Of a stretch of 64,000 nt of DNA, positions 1-11,775 are shown in pieces (within the stretch, counting starts at the first letter, position 1; each line of letters begins with the position of its first letter). Under the pieces are notes generated by a model. The model had not been told where the DNA came from. It saw nothing but the letters and a program-made list of their open reading frames with translations, and ran no database searches. Source of the DNA: Hyalella azteca. Lineage: Eukaryota; Arthropoda; Malacostraca; Amphipoda; Hyalellidae. The translations under genes were made by a program, and so were the position numbers. Location: the NCBI RefSeq assembly GCF_000764305.2, contig NW_025944732.1, forward strand, positions 41,193 through 105,192, in the 5' to 3' direction.

Positions 1-3000
1 ATTATCAATAACTCCTTGAACTCTAGCAAATTACTGGCTTCAGAGCAGTACATTTTGATCTTAGCTCATTGCACTAAGTAAGTTATTAATTTAGATTTCA
101 TTATTTATATTAGCCCTTTAAGTTGAAAAAAAATTGTCTATTGATAATGAATATATATTATTAAAACGAGGTCATTGCAGACATTTCTATGATCGATTTA
201 ACTTTAACGGAGACATTAAAACCGTTTTTCAGTGAAGATGTTAGGGATTACAATAGGGTTCATTAAATTTGTCATTTCCGTTTTGATTCACCACCGATGA
301 CTTCGCAAATGAATGTTTCCTTATTTCTCATTGCTATGTGATCCACCACAGAGCGGGGCTCCGAACATAGGACATGATTACGAATTAATAGGCAAGGGTT
401 AGAAAGACACACGGTTTATAGTTTTATAATTTGTTTTCTTGGATTTATCGTTCATGTATTATTTTAGTTCTTAATTTATCATTTTGATTAATCCTCTATT
501 TGCGATCACTGGTCGAATGTCTGGGGTCATCGGAAGTTTAGTTTGTTTATTTATTGAATAGTCCCCATCAAAGCTTCGTAATTCCTCTTCCATACATCTG
601 TACTAGAAAAAATTGCCATGCCAGTACGAAAATATTAATCAGTGAAATTCATCGCAATTAATACATTAGCTGACTTCGTCGCCCTTATTTTACTCGTCTG
701 TTGATTGTGCGCACTAGCAGTGTCTATACGATGGTAGTATATGTATAGTATATCGGATTTTCTGGAAGATGCTCGTGTAATCCCAGTTTAATAATCACGG
801 TCTCGTTAGTCCGTAAATAATGTACATTATCATCGACGTATCTAGGATGAGATTTTTTTGAAAAACGTATGACTGTTTCAGGAATTTTCATACTAGATTT
901 TCGTTGATATCAAAACATGTTTGTTAAAACATCACTGCATCAGCACAACGACGAAATAGTATATAGTATTATTTTTTATTCCCATATCCCTTTTTTATCT
1001 GTACAACAGAAGTGGATATATTTAAATCATGGTTGAAATCTCTTGATTTTATGGAGCACTTTATTTATGAATGTATGAACTGAACCCACAATTATGCGCA
1101 TCAAGATTAGAGAATAATATAAAATATCCTTTTGATACGCTATGACAAAATAATAGATGCTCTTGAAAAGATATCACAATTATTAATCTCGCATAATGAA
1201 GTTTAAACTTCTACAACTCATGTATGGAAGCAAGCAGCGGCGATTCTATCACATGGTTATTGTGAGGCGGTATCTGGTTAATAAATTTCTATGATACCTA
1301 ATATGAATCGCAATTTTTTATCGAGATTCAGCTTCTTCATAAATTCAGTAAGCAGCAATCCAATTTTATATGTGAAATATTTTCAATGCGCTGGTTGCCG
1401 CAATTAATTTCGATTCTTCTTAATTTTCGAAGACTGAATTTGTTCATTTAGTTGGACTGCATTATTTGGATCGTCATGCTGCTGTGCTCAATTTATGGCC
1501 ATTTTGGCATGAGTTAACTTAATTAAGATGCTTTTATTTCGTGACATGCATTTAAAAAATTTTTCGGTTTTTGCCTAAAATTTCAGGTATGATTTATTTT
1601 AGCGATATTTTCCTGGCTATGGATGATACAAGCCGTCTCTCGAATAACGGTAATTGATTATAAAGAATCCAATACTACATAAATGAAAAAAACTCGATGT
1701 ATTGTGATTTGTATTGTTTATTTTGAGATTGTCGAACAAAAAACATCGCTCTGTTTATTTTCTATAAATAATTAGATGAGATATCTGCGAGTTTACTGTA
1801 AATCAATTTGGACGGTCCAGTACAATTACAGCTTCCAACACCGAACAATTACTTCTGATATATTCTAGGCTGAATTAATATGCGACATTTGCCATCTGAG
1901 CATGAATTGTAACTGTGGACTTATCGCGGAGCGCAGGATGAGTCCTAAAAGTTTCATTTGCTGCATAATTATTCGAATATTTCTGAACACGGCTCTATTA
2001 TTCACACAAAGGGCTGAATATAATACCAATGAACATAAATTTGATGGGAATGGAATGTACCAGCTTCGAAAGGTTTGAAATTATTCATTATATAGAGGAT
2101 TGTAATTTGAAATATGAATGATGAGAAAGAATTAAATTCCCGATAAAGAAATAATTTCTCGATGAGCTGCACGGTTAATTTCGTGCATTAAAATTCGACT
2201 AAAAGTTGAATAAAAACGAGTGATCAATAAGTTTAGAAAAGCCGAGTTAAAACTTTGAAGCACTCAATTGAGAAATATTTGCATGAGGCTTCAATGAAAA
2301 TAATCTCGAAATTTTGATAGTTTTTAACGAAATGTATTCTGAAATTAAACGAATGAAATGTGAACAAAATAACTAAGAATTATTATAAAATATTTCAATA
2401 TAAATGAAAAAAAAACATTCTTGATTTTGAAACTCAGTAAATTGCACTGTGATATCAAATTGTGAACATATACTAAAGCTCATATTTTCTCATAGAACTG
2501 TAAGGTTGAAAGCCAGGCCGTGCATTTTGTCTCAATGTACATGCAGGGATCTGTGAGACGATCCTAAATTCTGAGAGCGTAGATTACGTTTCATTAATTA
2601 CTCGTAGATCATTACTAGCGATCATCAGTAAAGATTTCTGTCTCACGTTTCTCACACGCGAGAGTGTCGGGATATTGTAGAATGTAACTATAATGTACAC
2701 TGCACATGTAAAGTCCATTTGGAGTGATTATCTTAGGCTTTAAAATATTCCAGAATAAGTTACAAATTAATTTCTACCTCGATTTAGCCTACGTTGACGA
2801 CTTGAAAATAAATCTTAAATTTTATTAGTCATATATTACAAGTGCATTCAAAATTTGTAGGTGGAGGCGGTAAAATTTAGCCTTACCGGAAGTAGACAAA
2901 CGTAGTGTGAGTTTTATTTATTTATATTTTAGTATACCAGGTCTTCAAAGAAGCATTGTTTAAGGATATGAACTCCACAATAATACAGTTAAAGTATAAG

Positions 3001-3134
3001 ACCTAGATATGGTAGAAGTAAAATGGGTGTATAATAACATTGTGAATCTTTATGAAAAGATGATATTCTTCCAATTCAGTTGAGATCCATCGTATGCTTT
3101 GATCCCAATGCCTCTTTCACTCGATCCCTATCCA
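1..3134. other. AT-rich gene-free stretch
   Basis: No open reading frame, splice-site pair with coding-like sequence, RNA gene or clear repeat was recognised on either strand. Base composition is uniformly AT-rich like the other non-coding parts of the window. Confidence 0.5.
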
Positions 3135-3815
3135 TTTTCCATTCAAACACTAAGCTTCCTTCATTCAAACACGAAGGTTCCTTCACTCAAACAATAAGCT
3201 TCCTTCACTGAAACACTAAACTTCCTCCACTCAAACACTTAGCTTCCTTCACTCAAACACTAAGCTTCCTTCACTCAAAAAAATAAGCTTCCTTCACTCA
3301 AACACTAAACTTCCTTCACTCAAACACTTAGCTTCCTTCACTCAAACACTAAGCTTCCTTCACTCAAACACTAAGCTTCCTTCACTCAAACACTTAGCTT
3401 CCTTCACTCAAATACTCAGCTTCCTTCACTCAAACACTTAGCTTCCTTCACTTAAACACTTAGCTTCTTTCACTGAAAAACTAAGCTTCCTCCACTCAAA
3501 CACTAAGCTTCCTCCACTCAAACACTAAGCTTCCTTCACTCAAACACTAAGCTTCCTTCACTCAAACACTAAGCTTCCTTCACTCAAACACTTAGCTTCC
3601 TTCACTTAAACACTAAGCTTCCTCCACTCAAACACTAAGTTTTCTTCACTCAAACACTAAGCTTCCTTCACTCAAACACTTAGCTTCATTCACTCAAACA
3701 CTAAGCTGCCTTCACTCAAACACTAAGCTTCCTTCACTCAAACACTAAGCTTCCTCCACTCAAACACTTAGCTTCCTTACACTAAACACTAAGTTTTCGT
3801 CACTCAATCACAACG
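3135..3815. repeat. 22-bp minisatellite, about 30 copies
   Basis: A tandem array with consensus unit CACTAAGCTTCCTTCACTCAAA runs almost without interruption. Variants are single-base changes (TTAGCTT for TAAGCTT, CTCCACT for CTTCACT). Most units carry a HindIII site AAGCTT. The first units (about 3135-3180) and the last ones (after 3770) are the most diverged, as expected when an array is homogenised in its centre. No coding role is seen. Confidence 0.95.
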
Positions 3816-3967
3816 CAGTACCAAATTTCGTAAGTCTGTAATATGTATGTATATCCACCGAGTTCGCCTTTCAAAGTAATTTAATCAAACTCAGTTGCAT
3901 GGAATGCATCGAGAAGTTCTTGTTCGGCACCAACGTTCAAGTTTCCATGCAAAAATCCCCTAATTGA

Positions 3968-4144
3968 ATGCTGGCAAATGTGACCTCGGGAGCCATGGTA
4001 AACACTTCAACGCTGTCAACTGACTCCTTCCTGGGCGATTTATTTAGCCTTGTAACTGTTGTTGTTCTCGTGCTGCTGGTACAACTAATTGCCAAAAATA
4101 TACCTCACATTGCGCCGCACCTCGGAAATGAAATGACTTCGTAA
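3968..4144 (+). CDS. Small ORF (58 codons), predicted single-pass membrane peptide
   Basis: The frame opens at ATG 3968, has a second in-frame ATG at 3995 inside a better start context (GAGCCATGG), and ends at TAA 4142-4144. The N-terminal 24 residues contain two N-glycosylation sequons (NVT, NTS). They are followed by an uninterrupted hydrophobic segment rich in Val and Leu at about residues 25-42 and by a short polar tail with Lys, His, Asn and Glu. This order suggests a type III or signal-anchored single-pass topology. The local GC is higher than the flanks. I recognise no family. The opposite strand has an overlapping 66-codon frame of low-complexity composition, which I consider less likely. 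The sequence could also be a single exon of a larger gene; no convincing flanking splice sites were settled. Confidence 0.3.
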   Translation: MLANVTSGAMVNTSTLSTDSFLGDLFSLVTVVVLVLLVQLIAKNIPHIAPHLGNEMTS

Positions 4145-4424
4145 CTTCAGACATTGTTGTCGATTTTATTTCCTTTCTCATTTTAGGTGAAGGCTGTTTT
4201 GTTGAAGGCTGTTCCGCTGAACTTGATGAATTTATGTCAGACACAAATAATGAGTTAAATTCGACTATGTGAACAATACAAATATGTTGGAAAATTTAAT
4301 AATCTATATTGATTCAATGAAATTAAGTTCAAAAGTATTATAATAATAACTTGAACAACTATAATGTGGTTTAAAAACGAGTAACCACATTAAAAATATT
4401 ATTTGCTTTATATTATAACTCATA

Positions 4425-4505
4425 TATAATATAATATAATATAATATAATATAATATAATATAATATAATATAATATAATATAATATAATATAATATAAT
4501 AAAAT
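4425..4505. repeat. (ATAAT)n pentanucleotide microsatellite
   Basis: About sixteen near-perfect copies of ATAAT with slight degeneration at both ends. Confidence 0.95.
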
Positions 4506-7500
4506 AATATATATTATAACTTTAGTATACAATAATTATCGGATAATAACAGGCATATATTTAAATTTAATTCTTATTATTTCAATACAAAAAGACTTAT
4601 CCCCTCAAATCATGCCCCTACATAGATTAATGAAAATTTACGTCGGTCGATGGGTAGAGCCTTTTTACGATTATATTTACAGAAGGAAAATGAATTTTCT
4701 TGAATGAGATATGTTAGTAAATCTAATATGGGATTCTGATCCAGAACGAATTGCATATTTGATACTTAAATTATGTAGGTTTTCAATAGATACAACAAAA
4801 TATTGTGATCGTCATGCCCGTGAGCGAAAATTAGAAAAATTCTAGGAGATCGCCCAGTCATTATTTTATATTTAGCCTACAGTTATTTCACCACAGCGTC
4901 GCTTTTTTGGACGATAAACGATTAGTTATTGGGGCATCTGCACCGATAAAACATCCATGCTCGACTATGAATATTAGGTTCAGTGGCTTATGTATGGCTG
5001 CAAAGCTTGCTTTGGATATTACGAGGAACTGTAGTGCTGAATAATATTTTTGTTCCAAATATTGTATTTTAAATCATGATAAATATATTTCCGAAAAATA
5101 TATTAATTTTAATTTTAATACATATTTCATGTGAAGGAAATATTTATATTGAAAAATTGTAGAACTTCCGTCAAATAATGAAAAGAGAATATTGATCAAT
5201 AGTGATTATTGAATATTGATCAACAAAAATTGAATCTTTCCATGAGCTTGAAGAATTTTCACCTCAAATCAGGAAATGTTCATTTATGGTTCAGAGGAAG
5301 ACACAAGATTTCGGATAAAAAATTAGAGGTTTAGTTCCTACTTTGGAAAACAAAAATCTGAAGCAATTGTCACCGAGAAGATTGACTATACATATAATTG
5401 AAATAAATCATTGTTATAAAAAAAAACAGAGTTACAAACCGTGTGTAACTTCTCAAATTTGCTAAAGCTAAAAAATAGTATGAAGACCATTCAACCGTTA
5501 TGTTGTGTGACATGATGACCGTTTGAAGGTAAATAGGTTTCTTACACTGAGCTCGAATTTTAAAGACCAGATCCTAGGTTCAATTATTGCTCGATTTTAA
5601 ATTCATTTTTAACTGGACTAACGATGATGCATTGGCGTCATATGAAGAAATCACGAATATAAATGGGGAAGCAACAAGATAGGACAAGCCAATACTGTTA
5701 TTGGACAGGGAACCAGCAACATAAAATTTTCTCATTATAGCTTTTTTAGGTTGCATCAAAAAAGGAGAGATAAAGCACCGTTAATGAGCGTTATGAATGA
5801 ACTATTCAGAAAAATGTATGAAACTTTGCCGAGAAATTTATGTTCTTCTTGTGGGTAATATTGACCCAGTCTGACTAGACAAAACAGCTCATCAGCGTTA
5901 CGCTGCTCTCGGCATGCACTTGTGGGTAGGAAAGAGTGTTGCTATTTCTACAATATTACCCATTCTTTTATTCTACAGAAAATTTACCTTGCATCTTAAA
6001 TTTATAAATAAATTTGTAAGTTTGTGAATAGATGATAATAAAGAAAGTAAAAAATTAATCCTGTAGCTGAATAACTGAAAATTTTTATACAAATTTTTCC
6101 AGAATTTTTATCTAGTTTTTTCATCACAAGATCAAGCTCTCAACGGAAAATAATTCGAACTTCCAACGAATTCTACATTTTTACAATTTTTTGTCGATTA
6201 AATTGACGGATTTCTCGTGAAAAAGTTAAGATGAAGCTGCCATCAAATGACTTACGAGCAATCTAATCAAAAGAGCTCCGCTCCAAACATTTCATCTTCC
6301 AAAAAATTCTAGTTAAAAAACGCGTACACTTTGAAGAATTTAGCTGTTTTTCCCTGCTTTCAACAGTGCATCAATGTAACTCCCATTAACTTATTTCAAC
6401 AGTTGATCTGCATATTTTTTTGTATAGGTTCAAACATTTGGATATTTCCAACCTCATGAAGTCGAATCATTTATTGAAACGATGTGTCGTTAATTTGAAT
6501 GGTTAGTATAGCAATTCTTTTATATTCAAATTAGTTATCTTTTAATAGAATATTATTCGACTATGGCGATACGCCGATGGCCTGCATCGGCATTCATCAA
6601 AGAAATGGCAATTAAATTGTTTCATTTCAGTAAGATGTTTCTTTGTGTTTACGGAGCAATCAAGTAAAAGGATCAACTGATACATGCAAAAAAAATACGG
6701 ATGAAATATTCAGGAGATATTCTCGGTTGAAGTTTGTGCCCGCCATCCCAGAGCCACCCGCCTCAAAATTCTGCTGCAATGGCTCAAGTCTTCAATATAT
6801 TCTAGCGAACTGTGAGAGAAGTGTACGTACATCTGGAAGGATTAGAGCGCTTCCGATGAAAACAATAGTTCTTGTATTGTGCTTTGAAAATAAATTTTTG
6901 AAACGTAAATTTAGCAATCGTCTCAGTAATAAAAAATGTAGAGGCTCTAAAAGTGTCTCGGCAAATTGAAATATTATTAAATTCAGGACGGCTGGTATCA
7001 AAAAAGTTTAGCAAGAAAATAATACGATGAAATCAAACAAAAAAGTATAAAACATATCGAAAATCGCAAGTGGATTTCTGCAAAGCATCGAAGATTTTTA
7101 ATAGTTCATAAGAAGAAAACATCGCTGAACGTCAGTAAAGATTATTGTGTTGTAAACGGAACTTCTTCATATTTAAAAAGCTCTGCTCTCCCATTATGAC
7201 GAGGTTTTGTGGATCTCTTTATGCCTCGAAAAGGAAACTGAGCAAATTTTCTGTATCAACGACACTATTTAATAATTCATTGAAGAATGAAAACTTTTCA
7301 TTTCATTTGGTTGAAGTGAACTGAACATATATTTATTAATTTTTGGCATAAATTGTTCAATTCAATTTGTAAAACAGAGATTTGTATTCAGATATACCAT
7401 CTAACGAGACTATTTTTGGTTTGAAAGTTATTTCTGGTTCAAATTTCTAAATCGTTACATTTACGTTAACAGCTGCGTGCTTCCATTATTCAGAATAAGG

Positions 7501-7570
7501 AAAAGTCATCAGATTTTTGTTGGTTATTATAGTTGAATCGATCGAATGTTGTTTTCACTGATACTAAAAT
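4506..7570. other. AT-rich gene-free stretch
   Basis: Only short open frames (up to 108 codons at 6643-6969 on the plus strand) with no recognisable domain and no coding-like composition. No repeats of note. Confidence 0.45.
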
Positions 7571-7625
7571 GTTTTCATGGTCTCTTCAAGGTATTGTAGG
7601 AGAGCAGCATCATGCTGCCAAATGA

Positions 7626-7749
7626 GTATGAACCAAAAATGTACTTGCATTTTTGGTTCATACGCATTTTTGAGTATGAACCTTTTGAGTATGAACATTT
7701 TGGTTCATACATACCATTCTTGCCTTTTTTTGTTCATACTCAAAAATGC
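7626..7749. repeat. Nested perfect hairpins built from a GTATGAAC motif
   Basis: Three exact inverted repeats are packed in 124 bp. One has 16-bp arms at 7626-7641 and 7648-7663 with a 6-nt loop. One has 8-bp arms at 7689-7696 and 7703-7710. One has 18-bp arms at 7664-7681 and 7732-7749 that enclose the second. All share the words GTATGAAC/GTTCATAC and CATTTTTG. Confidence 0.9.
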
Positions 7750-8703
7750 TCGCATTCAAACATGACTCAACAAATTCAAACCTATTCAAATACTTTATCT
7801 ATTAATCGTACGTTATTGTAAAAGTCTAGTAAATAATTTGAACACTTTAAAAAAGGGGATAATTTTCCTCTTAATTTGAATGATAATTTTAACAACCAAG
7901 CACTGTCATATTTTATGAAAGGAAAGTGCTACTAGTAATATGTATGTTAAATAATAGAGAAAAACTCAGCGACTGCCATGCTGATTTACTTCATCATTAC
8001 GAGCTGTCATCCCGTATTCCGTGAGGGTTTTATAGATTAACTGAATAAATTATACGCAAGACGAGAGTGACGTGCGATTTCCATTGCACGTGGCTTACTG
8101 AGGCTAATATCGCTGTAATAATCTCGAGATTTCCGACACTGTAACTGTTACCATCTGTTTCCCTTAATAATAATATAGTTTATGAACGTTATTCTAATTT
8201 GAAAACTTTCAATGATTATTTTATTGCACTTAACGCAATGAAGTACCCAGTAGATAATAAAATATTTCAACAAAATGAAAAATAATGAATTATTTCCGCA
8301 GTCCCGGAGTGGTTTTCAAATGCTGCATCGAGCGTTAGTACTTAAACATCTGTTTAAATTATATATGCACCTGCCTGCGGTACTAATTCCGAAGAGTTCA
8401 ACGCCTAAGAATCTAAAATAATTATATTACAGAAAAATTAAAATCCATGCGCTGACCATAAACAAAGTAATTTCGAACCTGCAGAAATTCCAGCAGAAAC
8501 GCACCTATTAAGTGATTCATTTTTTTAATAGCCTTTAGTTTCCTTTAGTTGAAATTTTCACACAAATTAGGATTTCACTGTTTTGATTTTGAAAAAGAGA
8601 CATGGTAAAATAGCTTATCCCTATGAAGCAGAAGTATCATTGTACACAGCATCATTGTATTTAAAGCTCTTAAAATCAACTATTTAAACCTTTCATTTTA
8701 CAG

Positions 8704-8984
8704 AAGAACGGAATTTGTGCACCATTCCAATTTCGGGTTCGTAAAAATGCAATCTCAAGAGCATTTCACCCTCACAGCTTTTTCTACTTTGCTCGACAAT
8801 GGTTCGGAAATGCTCATTAAATGTTACGATCTCAAGCACATCGTTTCGTTGCACTGGATCGTGAACGGGAAAAAAATTTCTGGGTGAAACGACATTTTTC
8901 CCGCTTATTCGGTTTCCGACAAAGAAAATTCGCATTTGCTGGCTGTAGTGCTTGAACGAAAACATGATTGCAGTTTATTCTCGT
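8704..8984 (+). pseudogene. Ig-like exon candidate with an in-frame stop
   Basis: An open stretch of visibly higher GC is bordered by a good 3' splice site (pyrimidine-rich tract ending TTTTACAG at 8703) and a perfect 5' splice site GTAAGT at 8985. In the frame starting at 8705 it reads like one Ig fold: a first cysteine in LIKC, tryptophan eleven residues on in HWIVNGKKI, then a hydrophobic strand LLAVVL and a second cysteine in LFSC, about 53 residues between the cysteines. One TGA (8885-8887) interrupts it just after NGKKISG. It resembles the 15.4 kb open stretch. It may be a decayed exon, a sequencing error, or chance. The CYDL word recalls Beaten-path Ig domains, but that is only a hint. 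The opposite strand holds an overlapping 90-codon frame without recognisable features. Confidence 0.35.
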
Positions 8985-9026
8985 GTAAGTGCCATGAGAC
9001 CATCTTGTTGTTCCTCAACTTCCCGT

Positions 9027-9187
9027 TTTTAGCGCATTTTCTCATTTATGGAAAAAATGCACTAATGTGCTTGCTATGTCCGTCTGTCCGTCCATCTGTC
9101 CGTCCGTCCGTGACTTCACGTTTTCGTCGACGAGAAAATGCGCTCTCTGTCACTCACTGCAGTGAGTACTGAGTTATATTTTTTTAC
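9027..9187 (-). mobile_element. Interspersed repeat family A, copy 1
   Basis: This 160-bp sequence recurs at 46762-46930 and 60239-60380 in opposite orientation. Shared landmarks, read on the minus strand, are a near-perfect 16-bp palindrome ACTCACTGCAGTGAGT, then GAGAGCGCATTTTCTC, a GTCGAC centre, a GGAC/AGAC-rich microsatellite core, CGGACAT, and a terminal GAGAAAATGCGCT that is the reverse complement of the internal AGCGCATTTTCTC. It is a short non-autonomous element of unknown class and has no ORF. Confidence 0.8.
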
Positions 9188-11530
9188 CTTGTAGTTGAAA
9201 CGTGTATAGCAGGCTCTAATTAAGTCAAAATTTATCTTTCAGAATCATAGATATATTCACAAAAGATGCAGACTCGGATAAGCCTACTTAAACGATATAT
9301 AATCGCTTGATGCATTTTTGGTTTTCTACGTTTCCATAGCAGCCATAATTCTCTGCGATACGAATCATAGTGACATAAGAATATTGAACGAATCAACGTA
9401 AGATACACGGATTATTCCGCAATATAGTGTGTTGATTGTTCAGACGAGTTCCAGCTTAGTTGGCTAAATGGGTGTCAGACATCAGTCACCGGTGATCTAC
9501 ATGTGAAGTGAAGTGATCAAAATCTGAGTTGTGCTCAGGCTGGGAGGTGTGCTACCTGCATACCCGAAGTCTTCAACTCAAATTAAAAAAAAAGATCTAT
9601 ATGTGAAGAAGTGTCGTTTTGTGCCTTTAAAGTTCTCCATTAATTGATTGCGTCTCATGATTAGCAGCAAAAACTTATATGATCCATCATCACCCTGAAT
9701 ATGTGTGGTGTAGTTTCTAGCGATAGAAAACAGATGTCATTTTTTAACTTACAGCCAAAGAAAAGAATTAGAATTTGACAGGTGAAAGTTTAAGGTTTAC
9801 GTTGAACGTTTTTGCACTTACTACGTTTAATTGGGTAATTCTACGTTTTTGCATTTGCGTAGTAGATTTACTATGTTTTTTCAATTCTATGGGGTTTCAT
9901 GTTGGTTCCTTATCAATGCGACTGAAATATGCAATTCATTCATTATCAGAAAAGACATAAGATATTTCTCGATAGATATGCTATTTCAAGAATAATTATC
10001 AGAAAATGACCATTTATAGATCACAGTCAAAGTTTTTGATAATTTTCATGTCGGCAGCTAAGCAAGGTAGCCCTTTTTTGCCGACTTGCCGAGAAATTTA
10101 TTCCCTTAGCTCCACTGACTTTTTCGGGCATTACGAATGGAATCTAAATTGCACGTAGAAGTACATCGAATCCAAACGATGATTGAACTTCTACAGTTTC
10201 TGAATCTGTGTAAGTAACATACAGTTATGATTTTAAAGTTGATAAAGAGTGCGGTTGATTGTTTTTATTCCGTTTCTTTCTGAGAAGCGAAACGATTCCA
10301 AAATTCATAAATATGAAGCAATAGCTTTGGTTTTGAGGACTTGAACCGTCAGAAGTCGTTCTAAACTAAATAGCAAATCACAAGGAAATATCGTGCGCAA
10401 AAAAGACGCATTTAAAAGGCTTGCGTAAATGCTGAGATTTGAAGCTTTTTAATCTTGAAACTAAACTACACAAGATGCAGTGATTTTGCCGAGGCCAGGC
10501 AGACGTACGGGCACGCATGGCTGACTACCTTCATATCTGTGTATTATGTACTTATGTTCAACCAAATTTCTCTATTCAATGCTTCTCTTAACTTGAAAAT
10601 GTTGCTACATTCGAAACGTCGTTAATATATTATTATTTGCTAAATCTGCCTTTTGATCTACCAACGTAATCTAAGAATTGTTCAACTCCATGAAAATTCA
10701 AATGCACTCTCTGGTCATAAATTGTACGCATATAATCAAGAAATTTCTGCCATCTTATAATAATTTCATATCGGTAAGTGTACATTTTTTTTGTTCAAGT
10801 CGATATGCTGTGTGACTAATTGAGACCCTTAATATTTCTTTTGTACTTCTTTCTGGTTTTAGACAACATTTACTTGTTACATATATGATTAATTGTTTGT
10901 TCATTAATTAGTCATTTACTGATATAAACCACTATGGTGTTTGTTCGAGGGATCTAAAAATCGAGTAGGTGCGTCTAGTGTATAGCTAAATTTGTACTAT
11001 ACTTAAAATTTTAATACCGCGAGACGACGTTAAAAACGGAAAATACCACCAATAATGAGGGTAAAATTCAATGTTTTAAATATTTATTAAGTCGGGAAGG
11101 AAATGTTTCAACGGTTTCTTCTCGAGTACGAGAAGCAAATGCCGCAAGAATTTTTTTGGCCAAATATCTGCGGGTATCTGACGTCATTTAGAATGTTCCC
11201 TTAGATACCTGATGGGAATTCTCGACATGGTTACGTTTCGAAGAAGCATGATTTATTGCGCCCTTTTATTTTGAAACAAAAACGCTACATTGGAATCAGT
11301 TTCTATACTAAAATTGACAACTATTATCAAAATGAAAACACCATCAAGCATTATTTTTTAAGGCAGTGATAATCACTGTAAAAACATTAATTATCGCAAT
11401 ATATATTATCTAATCTTAACTTTTATTTATACTAGACCACTTATAAACAGTAAATGTATTGTTAATACGTCCAGGTATTGACGTATGAGGCGGTAATCAA
11501 AGAATTGCATTATTACCAAATTTTGGCTTA
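9188..11530. other. Gene-free stretch with a possible SINE-like patch
   Basis: No gene seen. At about 9445-9600 a GC-richer patch ending in an A-rich run has a loose tRNA A-box-like word but no B box, so I do not call it a SINE. The rest is AT-rich and featureless to me. Confidence 0.35.
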
Positions 11531-11532
11531 TA

Positions 11533-11773
11533 CAGGGTGCGGCGTGGGAACTTACTCTTTTAAAAAAATCACAAAGTAAAAAGTATTAAAGATAGCGTTT
11601 TAATTCTTTCTTTTTTACAAAGAGCTACATTTAAAGTTTCGTTGGGTTTACTTACAAGTAGACGAAAAACTTCATAGCCCGCGCACCATATTGCGCATGG
11701 CGCCACCTTCCAAGGACTAATGGCCGCCACGTGGCGCGCAATTCAAATAAGTAAGTTCCCGCGCCGCACCCTG
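11533..11773. mobile_element. 241-bp MITE with TA target duplication (Tc1/mariner-like ends)
   Basis: The ends are 23-bp inverted repeats with one mismatch: the left begins CAGGGTGCGGCGTGGGAAC and the right ends GTTCCCGCGCCGCACCCTG. They are flanked on both sides by TA (11531-11532 and 11774-11775). The interior has no ORF. The size, TIRs and TA duplication fit a non-autonomous element mobilised by a Tc1/mariner-superfamily transposase; the class is inferred from ends only. Confidence 0.85.
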
Positions 11774-11775
11774 TA

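Noticed and set aside
3135..3815. CRISPR-like regular repeat
   Set aside because: Units are contiguous without unique spacers and the genome is eukaryotic; it is a minisatellite.
6643..6969. 108-codon plus-strand frame
   Set aside because: AT-rich codon content, no domain, no splice or start support.
9445..9600. Possible tRNA-derived SINE with an A-rich end
   Set aside because: Only a loose A box; no B box, no second copy in the window and no target duplication seen.
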